A stretch of 16,730 nt of DNA, taken from contig CAZPEV010000060.1 of assembly GCA_964585635.1 (NCBI GenBank), positions 1 through 16,730 of the forward strand, in the 5' to 3' direction. The stretch comes from CAZPEV01 sp964585635 (lineage in GTDB: Bacteria > Zixibacteria > MSB-5A5 > GN15 > JAAZOE01). A program made the position numbers and the translations under genes. The notes beneath the pieces were generated by a model. The model was given only the letters and a program-made list of their open reading frames with translations, was not told the DNA's origin and searched no databases. Positions 8,426-14,037 of the stretch are shown one piece after another (positions within the stretch are counted from its first letter, which is position 1; each line of letters begins with the position of its first letter).

Positions 8426-8758
8426 CTAATCCACGATAAACAGCGTCGCGCCGGTTTCCGTGCGCGAACGATGCGGATTCGTTTCATCATCCTCGACCTG
8501 ATAACTCATGCCGGGAGTCAGGACCGACCTGGCGCCGTTTTTCAATTCGTTGACCAATTCCCCCTCGAGGACGAAGACGACGTGCCCGCGGCTGCACCAG
8601 TGGTCGGCCAGATATCCGGGGGAGTACCGCACGATCCGCACCCGCAGGTTGCCCGCCTCCACCGTCTGCCAGTAGGCGGCGCCGGTTTCACCCTTATGTT
8701 CCACCGCCGGGACGGTGCTCCAGTCGGTGACGCCGTAGGGAACATTGCTGATTTTCAT
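8426..8758 (-). CDS. Small cupin-fold protein with DHWC motif
   Basis: A 110-residue single-domain cupin. The sequence ADHWCSRGH (51-59) followed by VVFVLEGEL, then LTPGMSYQVEDD (80-91), HRS (96-98) and a GATLFIVD end, matches the small family often called DHCW-motif cupin proteins. H53, C55, H59 and H96 are candidate metal ligands, though this is inferred from the fold rather than shown. The biochemical role of the family is not established. The ATG at 8758 has AAAGG 6 nt upstream. It is divergent from the saccharopine-dehydrogenase-like gene. A consensus TTGACA lies about 50 nt upstream on the minus strand, but I found no -10 at proper spacing. The stop is TAG. Confidence 0.88.
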   Translation of the reverse strand: MKISNVPYGVTDWSTVPAVEHKGETGAAYWQTVEAGNLRVRIVRYSPGYLADHWCSRGHVVFVLEGELVNELKNGARSVLTPGMSYQVEDDETNPHRSRTETGATLFIVD

Positions 8759-8835
8759 GCCATGCCTTTCGTTTATATTCCACTTAGGAAATGTCGGCGA
8801 ATGTCAAGAATCAACCTAATATGGCGGTATCTTTC

Positions 8836-8864
8836 TTGTCAAGGCGGCAGTTTTCGCGTACCTT
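8836..8864 (+). promoter_or_regulatory. Promoter for saccharopine-dehydrogenase-like gene
   Basis: TTGTCA (8836-8841), a 17 bp spacer and TACCTT (8859-8864) precede the ATG at 8900. The predicted start is near 8871, leaving a leader of about 29 nt that contains the AAAGGA ribosome binding site at 8888-8893. Confidence 0.5.
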
Positions 8865-8899
8865 CACCGGCTGAGACTGAGTATGGGAAAGGACAACCT

Positions 8900-10048
8900 A
8901 TGAGGATTGCAGTAGTCGGCGCCGGCCTGATGGGCCGGGCGGCGGTATATGACCTGGCGCACAACAGCCGGGTGGCGCAGGTCGGCGTTTATGACATCGA
9001 CCGGAAGCTGGCGCAGGCGGTGGCCAAAAAGTACGGCAGGCGCAAGACGATTTCCGGTCGGCTTGACGCCGGCGATGCGGCCGGGGCGGAGCGGCTTTTC
9101 CGCTCGTATGACGCCGTCATATCGGCCGTGACGTATCGATACAATCCCGGTCTGGCTAAAGCGGCCATCCGCGCCGGGGCGCATTTCTTCGACTTGGGAG
9201 GCAACAACACCGTCGTCGCCCAGGAATTCCGTCTCGACGCGGCCGCTCGCAGAGCCGACGTCGTGGTAATCCCCGACTGCGGGTTGGCCCCCGGGATGGT
9301 CTCGATCATCGCCGCCGGCGACCTGGCCCGGTTTGATCGTCCGGCCTCGCTGCATATTCGTGTCGGCGGGCTGCCACAGAGGCCTCGTCCGCCGCTGAAT
9401 TACCAGATGCTCTTTTCGGCCGAGGGATTGATTAACGAGTATTGCGAGCCGGTGGCGGCCATCCGCAACGGCCGAAAAGTCATCCTTCCGCCAATGACCG
9501 AAGTCGAGAGCCTGTCCTTCAGAGGGATAGGAGAGCTGGAGGCGTTTACCACGTCGGGCGGCACCTCGACTTTGCCGCAGACCTACGGCCGCGTCCTGAG
9601 GAATCTCGACTATAAGACCATCCGCTATCCCGGGCACTGCGACAAGTTCAAGACGATGTTGGATATCGGACTGGCTGATCGGCATATGATCGGGGCTGAC
9701 GGCGCCAAAGTCTCGCCGCGCTCGGTGCTCAAGGCCGTCCTGGACAAAAATCTCAGTTTCAGCGAACCTGACCTTACCCTGGTGCGGATTGTCACCGAGG
9801 GGCGAATAGCGGGGAAGAAGAAACGGCTGATATCGGAGATCATCGACCGCCGGGACAAGAAGACCGGCCTGACCTCAATGATGCGATGCACCTCGTTTCC
9901 GGTGACGATCATGGCCGTCATGGCGGCCGGCGGCGAGATCACCGTGCGCGGCGTCGTGCCGCAGGAAAAGGCGGTCGACCCCATACTTTTCGAACGGGAA
10001 CTGGCCCGGCGGAAGATCAAGATCACCCGCCGCTGGGAACGGGGCTGA
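8900..10048 (+). CDS. Saccharopine dehydrogenase-like NAD(P)-dependent oxidoreductase
   Basis: A 382-residue member of the saccharopine dehydrogenase / lysine 6-dehydrogenase family. The N-terminal Rossmann fold has VVGAGLMG with G7, G9 and G12. An acidic D32 ends the second strand, which favours NAD over NADP. The signature DCGLAPGM (126-133) is shared with L-lysine 6-dehydrogenase and relatives, followed by a substrate domain with VGGLPQRPRPPLNYQ. The C-terminal part contains HCDKFKTM and a CTSFPVTIMA stretch. The exact substrate (lysine, saccharopine, carboxynorspermidine or other) is not determined by sequence. The frame is open far upstream, but the ATG at 8900 is chosen because AAAGGA lies 6 nt before it and the Rossmann fold begins there. 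It stands alone with its own promoter and a strong terminator. Confidence 0.9.
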   Translation: MRIAVVGAGLMGRAAVYDLAHNSRVAQVGVYDIDRKLAQAVAKKYGRRKTISGRLDAGDAAGAERLFRSYDAVISAVTYRYNPGLAKAAIRAGAHFFDLGGNNTVVAQEFRLDAAARRADVVVIPDCGLAPGMVSIIAAGDLARFDRPASLHIRVGGLPQRPRPPLNYQMLFSAEGLINEYCEPVAAIRNGRKVILPPMTEVESLSFRGIGELEAFTTSGGTSTLPQTYGRVLRNLDYKTIRYPGHCDKFKTMLDIGLADRHMIGADGAKVSPRSVLKAVLDKNLSFSEPDLTLVRIVTEGRIAGKKKRLISEIIDRRDKKTGLTSMMRCTSFPVTIMAVMAAGGEITVRGVVPQEKAVDPILFERELARRKIKITRRWERG

Positions 10049-10103
10049 TGGTTTCATTGACGCTTTGCCCAGGCCGCTGATCCGGTGATGCCGCAGGCAT
10101 ACA

Positions 10104-10129
10104 AAAGGCCCGCCGCCCGGCGGGCCTTT
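10104..10129. terminator. Bidirectional hairpin terminator
   Basis: AAAGGCCCGCC (10104-10114) pairs perfectly with GGCGGGCCTTT (10119-10129) around a 4-nt loop. The A-rich 5' arm and T-rich 3' arm give short U tracts in both directions, with four Ts on the minus strand. It lies between the convergent oxidoreductase gene and iscX and can stop transcription from both sides. Confidence 0.88.
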
Positions 10130-10161
10130 GTCAGATGCAGGTGGTTGGGACAGATGGTTTA

Positions 10162-10362
10162 TTAATGGTTCTGGTATTCGTCCAGCCAGGCCATCTGAAT
10201 CGCCTCCAACCTGGCCTCGCGGACTTCATTCGGCTTTCCCTCAAACCCCGGCAACTCCATTACCATCCGATACAAGTCGGTGAACCTGATCGTCAGCGGA
10301 TCCAATTTCGGCGAGGCTTCAAATAGAGCCAGGCCGATATCTTCGGCGTCATTCCAATCCAT
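10162..10362 (-). CDS. iscX: IscX, small acidic Fe-S assembly protein
   Basis: A 66-residue acidic protein matching IscX (YfhJ), which binds IscS and iron and modulates cluster assembly on IscU. Recognisable family segments are WNDAEDIGLALFE near the start, DPLTIRFTDLYR in the middle and the terminal AIQMAWLDE. Length equals the usual 66 residues. I chose the ATG at 10362; a GTG at 10368 would add two residues, and GAGGTGG (10365-10371) overlaps that GTG and serves the ATG better. It starts 18 bp after the fdx stop and is the last gene of the isc operon, ended by the shared terminator near 10104. Order fdx then iscX is the same as in E. coli. Confidence 0.93.
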   Translation of the reverse strand: MDWNDAEDIGLALFEASPKLDPLTIRFTDLYRMVMELPGFEGKPNEVREARLEAIQMAWLDEYQNH

Positions 10363-10380
10363 ATCCACCTCGGCTCACAA

Positions 10381-10671
10381 TTACGGTTTCGGCGGTATTT
10401 TGATCTTCACCGGTCCTTTGACCTTCGCTTGGCAGGCCAGGCGCGACCGCAGGGTGAGACCTGCGGCCGTATCAAGCATATCCTCCTCATCCGGTCGCAT
10501 CTCCGACAGATTCTCCATCCCGGCTTCGACGATGACATGGCAGGTGGAACAGGCGCAGTTACCGCCGCAGTTATGATCCAGGTGGATGCCGTTGTCCAGC
10601 GCCGCATCCAAAAGGGTGGTTTCCGGCGGGACGTCCAATTCCTTATCGCCAATTACCACTTTGGGGGACAT
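10381..10671 (-). CDS. fdx: ISC-type [2Fe-2S] ferredoxin
   Basis: A 96-residue adrenodoxin-type ferredoxin that supplies electrons for cluster assembly on IscU. The ligand pattern C-x5-C-x2-C...C is C35, C41, C44 and C80, in CGGNCACSTCHVIV and RLACQ. An extra Cys at 39 matches the additional conserved cysteine of E. coli Fdx just before the second ligand. The C-terminus is short and proline/lysine rich (IKIPPKP). The ATG at 10671 has AAGGA 6 nt upstream, directly after the small ORF's stop, so the two are probably translated from one message. In E. coli hscB and hscA precede fdx; here they do not. Confidence 0.95.
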   Translation of the reverse strand: MSPKVVIGDKELDVPPETTLLDAALDNGIHLDHNCGGNCACSTCHVIVEAGMENLSEMRPDEEDMLDTAAGLTLRSRLACQAKVKGPVKIKIPPKP

Positions 10672-10680
10672 GCAATTTCC

Positions 10681-10782
10681 TTAGCTACCCGGTGTGTAGG
10701 CCACACCAACCGATTTCTGCGTAAGGGTGGAGGCGATGGCGCCGTTGGCCATTCGGACCGCCGGACTCGTATTGTCCGGCAT
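10681..10782 (-). CDS. Unrecognised 33-residue small protein in isc operon
   Basis: A 33-codon ORF (MPDNTSPAV... ending YTPGS, stop TAA) lies between iscU and fdx. Its ATG overlaps the iscU stop by one base (TGATG), the usual form of translational coupling. It has one of the strongest ribosome binding sites in the window, AAGGAAGGAG, 7 nt before the ATG. The peptide has no Cys, no membrane helix and no family I recognise; it is Ala, Ser and Thr rich. It occupies the place where iscA, hscB and hscA lie in proteobacterial operons. It could be a real small ISC accessory protein, a coupling leader that brings ribosomes to fdx, or a remnant. The start signals argue for translation; the function is unknown. 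Confidence 0.6.
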   Translation of the reverse strand: MPDNTSPAVRMANGAIASTLTQKSVGVAYTPGS

Positions 10783-11216
10783 CAGGACACTCCTTCCTTT
10801 ATGGCCTTTTCGCCCTGGGCTTCGGCCGGTACGAGCTTGCCGTTCTTATTCATGTAATCGGCCAGAGCTGCCTTTAGGGCTTCTTCCGCCAGCACCGAAC
10901 AATGGATCTTTACCGGCGGCAGCGATAGCTCGTTGACGATATCGGCGTTCTTCAGCGTCAGCGCCTCATCGATCGTCTTCCCCTTGACCCATTCGGTCGC
11001 CAGAGAAGAGGAGGCAATCGCCGATCCGCACCCGAAGGTCTTGAACTTGGCATCCTCGATAACATTGTTCGGGCCGATCTTCAGTTGCAGCCTCATCACG
11101 TCGCCGCATTCGGGCGAGCCGACGACGCCGGTGCCGACCGAGGGATCGGACTTGTCCAGCGACCCCATGTTGCGGGGATTTCTGAAATAGTCGATGACCT
11201 TGTCTGAATATGTCAT
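10782..11216 (-). CDS. iscU: Fe-S cluster scaffold protein IscU
   Basis: A 144-residue scaffold on which IscS-derived sulfur and iron are assembled into [2Fe-2S] clusters. The three cluster cysteines are C37 (ECGD, with D39), C63 (GCGSAIASS) and C106 (KIHCS, with H105). The HscA-recognition motif LPPVK is intact at 99-103. The C-terminus, about 15 residues longer than E. coli IscU (128), is Lys/Glu/Ala rich and may be disordered. The ATG at 11216 has GGGAGA 8 nt upstream; it lies 28 bp after iscS. The start MTYSDKVIDYFRNPRNMGSL is typical of IscU rather than SufU or NifU. Confidence 0.97.
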   Translation of the reverse strand: MTYSDKVIDYFRNPRNMGSLDKSDPSVGTGVVGSPECGDVMRLQLKIGPNNVIEDAKFKTFGCGSAIASSSLATEWVKGKTIDEALTLKNADIVNELSLPPVKIHCSVLAEEALKAALADYMNKNGKLVPAEAQGEKAIKEGVS

Positions 11217-11244
11217 GGTCTCTATCTCCCGATCATTACGTCTA

Positions 11245-12459
11245 TCAATGTTCCGTCCAGGAAACCGACTTCAGGTCGACTCCCTGCTTGGCCATCTCAT
11301 ACAGCGGCGACATTTCGCGCAACCGATTGACGGCCATGACGATTTTCTTACCGACGTAGGCCACCTCTTCCTCGGTCGTGAACCGGCCCAGGCCGAACCG
11401 GATGGAGGAGTGCGCCAACTCAATATCGACTCCCAGCGCCAAAAGAACATGTGAAGCGTCCAGGGTTGCCGAGGCACAGGCCGAGCCGGAGGAGAGGGCG
11501 ACGTCGCTCATCTCCAGGAGCAGCGATTCCCCTTCCACATAGGCAAAGCTGAGGTTGAGGTTTCCCGGCAGGCGCCGGTCGGGGTGGCCGTTGAGGTAGA
11601 CGGCGTCCAGTTGTCCCATAATCATTTCTTTCAGCTTGTCGCGCAGACCGATCAACCGCGCGGCTTCCGTTTCCCTTTCAGCCATCGCCAGGGTAATGGC
11701 CTTGGCGAAACCGACGATGCCGGGGACGTTCAGCGTTCCGGAGCGCATCCCGCGCTCGTGCCCGCCGCCGTCCATAAGCGGTGCGCATCGGACTCGGGGG
11801 TTCTTGCGGCGTACATACAAGGCGCCGATTCCCTTTGGCCCGTATATTTTATGGGCCGTAAACGACACCAGGTCGAGATGCATCTCATCCACCGCCAGGG
11901 GAACTTTGCCGACCGCCTGGGTCGCGTCGGTATGGAACAAGACCCCGTGCTCTCGGGCGATCGCGCCGATTTCGGCCAGCGGCTGGATAACGCCGATTTC
12001 GTTGTTGGCCGCCATGATCGTTATCAAGATGGTCTGGTCGGTAATCGCTCTCCGCAATTGATCCAGGTCGACCAAGCCATCCTTTTGAACCGGCAGGAAG
12101 GTGATCCGTTTTCCCTGCCGCTCGAGCCGTGCGGCGGTGTCCAAAATCGAGGGATGCTCGGTCGTCAGCGTGATAATATGATCCCCCTGGGAGGCGTACA
12201 TTTCGGCGATCCCCTTGAGCGCGATGTTGTTCGATTCGGTGGCGCCGCTGGTAAAGACAAGCTCCCGTCCGGAAGCGCCGATTGCCTGACCGATGATCTC
12301 TCGGGAGGCCTCAACCGCTTCCTCGGCTTTCCATCCAAAGGCATGGTTCCGGCTGGCCGGATTGCCGAAGATTTCGGTGAAGTACGGCAGCATCGCCTCT
12401 AGTACCCGAGAATCCACGGGAGTGGTGGCCTGGTAATCCATGTATATCGGGAACTTCAT
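11245..12459 (-). CDS. iscS: Cysteine desulfurase IscS
   Basis: A 404-residue PLP-dependent enzyme that takes sulfur from L-cysteine and passes it as persulfide to IscU and other acceptors. The PLP lysine is K204 in FTAHKIYGPKG and the persulfide Cys is C328 in SSGSACASATLDASHVL; E. coli IscS uses K206 and C328 at the same spacing. The N-terminus IYMDYQATTPVD and the length match group I (IscS) rather than SufS desulfurases. The ATG at 12459 has GGAGGAAG about 7 nt upstream. It follows iscR by 60 bp. Its PLP cofactor is the product of the pdxST pair encoded 2 kb away in this window. Confidence 0.97.
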   Translation of the reverse strand: MKFPIYMDYQATTPVDSRVLEAMLPYFTEIFGNPASRNHAFGWKAEEAVEASREIIGQAIGASGRELVFTSGATESNNIALKGIAEMYASQGDHIITLTTEHPSILDTAARLERQGKRITFLPVQKDGLVDLDQLRRAITDQTILITIMAANNEIGVIQPLAEIGAIAREHGVLFHTDATQAVGKVPLAVDEMHLDLVSFTAHKIYGPKGIGALYVRRKNPRVRCAPLMDGGGHERGMRSGTLNVPGIVGFAKAITLAMAERETEAARLIGLRDKLKEMIMGQLDAVYLNGHPDRRLPGNLNLSFAYVEGESLLLEMSDVALSSGSACASATLDASHVLLALGVDIELAHSSIRFGLGRFTTEEEVAYVGKKIVMAVNRLREMSPLYEMAKQGVDLKSVSWTEH

Positions 12460-12519
12460 AGTTTCACTTCCTCCGCACTGCGTCTCTTCGAACGCCGGTT
12501 TTCATCGCTTCACGTTGAC

Positions 12520-12936
12520 CTATTCGACTTCAAAGGCCGTCATCAGGTCGGCCAGCTTGGTTTCGTCAAATACCCGGCTGATTTTCTCATGCACCCTGAA
12601 CATCGGCCCGCGGATCGTGCATGCTCCCGGGCGGCGACATTTTTGGCGCCCCAGGGCACAATCAATCATCCCCGATTTTTTCTCCAGGGCTCGAAGAATA
12701 TCCCCCAGCGACACGGTCGCCGCCGGACGGGCCAGTCGAAACCCGCCCAGAGGACCGGAGGCCGACTCCGCCAATCCAGCCTTAACCAGCACCGACAAGA
12801 TCTTGGCCAACAGCTCGCGCGGCACGGCCGAGGCGGTCGCGATTTCAGAGACGTTGGCCCAGTTCTCCCGCCCCAAGCCGGACAGATAAGTCAACGCCAT
12901 CAGGCCGTATTCGCTTTTCTTTGACAAGGCCAACAA
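12520..12936 (-). CDS. iscR: Fe-S responsive Rrf2-family repressor IscR
   Basis: A 138-residue Rrf2 winged-helix regulator and first gene of the isc operon. The DNA-binding part includes LSKKSEYGLMALTYLS, a recognition region with AVPRELLAKILSVLVKAGL, and a wing with GPLGGFRLARP. Three cysteines, C93, C100 and C106 in the DCALGRQKCRRPGAC segment, match the [2Fe-2S] ligands of IscR (C92, C98, C104 in E. coli), with one extra residue between the first two. With a cluster it should repress its own operon. The only suitable start is TTG at 12936, with GGAG 5 nt upstream and an in-frame TAG 21 nt upstream; a second TTG follows directly. The rare start codon may keep the regulator level low. Confidence 0.9.
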   Translation of the reverse strand: MLALSKKSEYGLMALTYLSGLGRENWANVSEIATASAVPRELLAKILSVLVKAGLAESASGPLGGFRLARPAATVSLGDILRALEKKSGMIDCALGRQKCRRPGACTIRGPMFRVHEKISRVFDETKLADLMTAFEVE

Positions 12937-12962
12937 GGTTTCTCCGATCTCCGACTAATACA

Positions 12963-12987
12963 ATCTCCGACCAGTTAAGTCCGGGAT
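12963..12987. promoter_or_regulatory. IscR-box-like operator over isc transcription start
   Basis: On the minus strand the core is GACT-TAACT-GGTC, a 4-5-4 inverted repeat like the GACT-N5-AGTC core of the E. coli type 1 IscR site; the outer flanks match partly (about 18 of 25 consensus positions by my count). It lies immediately downstream of the isc -10 and covers the predicted start site, as a repressor site should. Binding by this IscR is an inference. Confidence 0.45.
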
Positions 12988-12988
12988 C

Positions 12989-13016
12989 AAGATAAACAAA
13001 TTTCCCGGCTTGGCAA
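12989..13016 (-). promoter_or_regulatory. Promoter of the isc operon
   Basis: On the minus strand TTGCCA (13011-13016) and TATCTT (12989-12994) are separated by 16 bp. Transcription would start near 12982 and give a leader of about 45 nt before the iscR TTG codon. An AT-rich stretch lies upstream of the -35. Confidence 0.5.
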
Positions 13017-13303
13017 GCATTAATGGCCGATTTCAGCCCATGTTATTCATTTTATCTTCATTATTCATAACCGGTAATCGCCGCGGTGGTTCCCGAAGCG
13101 GAGCCGCGCCCCAAAAAACCGACAAAAAGGGGCGAAAAATAGATGGAAAAATTGGGCAGAGTGAGCTATGTTTGCGTATATCTGAATGTATTCCCGGCCC
13201 TGTTGTGGCGGGAAGGCGGTGTTTGACAGTTTGGGCGCGGCTCGTTGGCGCTCCGACGATGCCGGAGATGGAACCATTTAGAGACTAAGGGTCGGAACAG
13301 AGT

Positions 13304-13714
13304 ATGCAACTTTCGAGAAAAGCAGACTACGCGCTTCGTGCCGTCGCCTATGTGGCACAGTTGAAAAAGGGTGAATTAGCCTCGATCGGCCGGATAGCCA
13401 AGTCGCGCGCGATTCCCCGGGAGTTTTTGGCCAAGATATTGAAGGAATTGACCCGCGCCGGTTTATTGGTTTCTTTCCAGGGAGTCACCGGCGGGTATCG
13501 TTTGGCCCGTCCGGCCAAAGAGATTTCCTTTCTGGAAGTGATCGAGGCCATGGAGGGGCCGGTGGCCGTCAACCTCTGTGTCGATGGCGGCCATTGCGAC
13601 TGCACCCGGGAAAAAGGGTGCGAAATCAGGCCGTTTTTTGTCAAGCAGCAGGAATTGATACATAAGGCTCTGAAGAAGCAGACGTTCGGCGGTCTCAACG
13701 GCGGGCGGCAATAG
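13304..13714 (+). CDS. Second Rrf2-family transcriptional regulator
   Basis: A 136-residue Rrf2 winged-helix protein: MQLSRKADYALRAVAYVAQL, recognition region AIPREFLAKILKELTRAGLL and wing GVTGGYRLARP. Four cysteines, C92, C98, C100 and C106 in LCVDGGHCDC and KGCEIRPFF, suggest a bound Fe-S cluster. The C92/C98/C106 positions recall IscR and NsrR, but the CxC is not in its neighbour IscR, so sensing may differ, for example NO (NsrR-like), redox state or iron. The ATG at 13304 has only a weak GGA 7 nt upstream. It is divergent from iscR and may co-regulate it or the downstream PLP/IspH operon, which is an inference. The stop is TAG, and a hairpin follows at 13792. Confidence 0.9.
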   Translation: MQLSRKADYALRAVAYVAQLKKGELASIGRIAKSRAIPREFLAKILKELTRAGLLVSFQGVTGGYRLARPAKEISFLEVIEAMEGPVAVNLCVDGGHCDCTREKGCEIRPFFVKQQELIHKALKKQTFGGLNGGRQ

Positions 13715-13791
13715 CCGCTTCGTCGGTTACCGCCGAGACCTGTTTACGGGCGGCTTCTCCCACAGGCCGTCGAAAAGGATATGGAATCATG

Positions 13792-13838
13792 GGCCGCCGG
13801 GATTGATCAGGCAAAAGTGACCCGGCGGCCTTCCTATT
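13792..13838 (+). terminator. Hairpin terminator after Rrf2 gene
   Basis: GGCCGCCGGG (13792-13801) pairs perfectly with CCCGGCGGCC (13821-13830) across a 19-nt loop and is followed by TTCCTATTTC. The stem is strong but the loop is long and the T tract is interrupted, so termination may be partial. Confidence 0.55.
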
Positions 13839-13889
13839 TCAGTATTGCCATCATCCGCCCGCTGTCCGAGGGATGATTCCAGGCACCTC

Positions 13890-13918
13890 TTGCGTTTGGC
13901 CTGCCGTTAGTATATCTT
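13890..13918 (+). promoter_or_regulatory. Promoter for pdxS-pdxT-ispH operon
   Basis: TTGCGT (13890-13895), a 17 bp spacer and TATCTT (13913-13918). The -10 hexamer is identical to that proposed for the isc operon. Transcription would start near 13925, about 113 nt before the pdxS start. Confidence 0.45.
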
Positions 13919-14006
13919 GTTTCCGGCTCATGCTCAACGCGCGGCTTTGGGGCCGCAGGAAAGGAAAATAACAACAGGCAGGGTGAGGCGAAATCGGGCG
14001 ACACGG

Positions 14007-14024
14007 GGCATGGCATTCCATGCC
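14007..14024 (+). promoter_or_regulatory. Small hairpin abutting pdxS ribosome binding site
   Basis: GGCATGG (14007-14013) pairs perfectly with CCATGCC (14018-14024) around the loop CATT. The stem ends exactly where the GGGAGAGG ribosome binding site (14025-14032) begins. It could stabilise the message or affect ribosome access. Confidence 0.5.
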
Positions 14025-14037
14025 GGGAGAGGTGAAT

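Larger units (their letters stand above)
12937..13303. other. Divergent regulatory region between two Rrf2 genes
   Basis: This 367 bp stretch without a convincing gene separates iscR (minus) from the second Rrf2 gene (plus). It holds the isc promoter, an IscR-box-like element and three TCTCCGA repeats (12941, 12948, 12964). It also holds an AT-rich patch with TTATTCAT repeated 18 bp apart (13043, 13061), which would act as an upstream element for the isc promoter, and a near-palindrome GAATGTATTC (13184-13193). A consensus TTGACA at 13223-13228 faces the plus-strand gene but lacks a good -10. A short open frame starting at ATG 13040 has no ribosome binding site and was not called. Confidence 0.7.
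13715..14037 (+). other. Intergenic region before pdxS
   Basis: This 323 bp stretch holds no credible gene. It contains a 10 bp inverted repeat that probably ends the Rrf2 transcript (13792-13830), a promoter-like pair for pdxST (13890-13918), a leader of about 110 nt and a hairpin directly before the pdxS ribosome binding site (14007-14024). The leader shows no riboswitch class I recognise. Confidence 0.7.

Noticed and set aside
13107..13134. CGCCCC...GGGGCG inverted repeat as a terminator
   Set aside because: The stem is only 6 bp with a 16-nt A-rich loop and no T tract on the plus strand, and no gene ends nearby that would need it.
13010..13288. Possible small plus-strand gene between the two Rrf2 genes
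   Set aside because: It starts at TTG (or ATG 13040) without a ribosome binding site, and its composition changes abruptly from AT-rich hydrophobic to Arg/Gly-rich; it overlaps the regulatory region.
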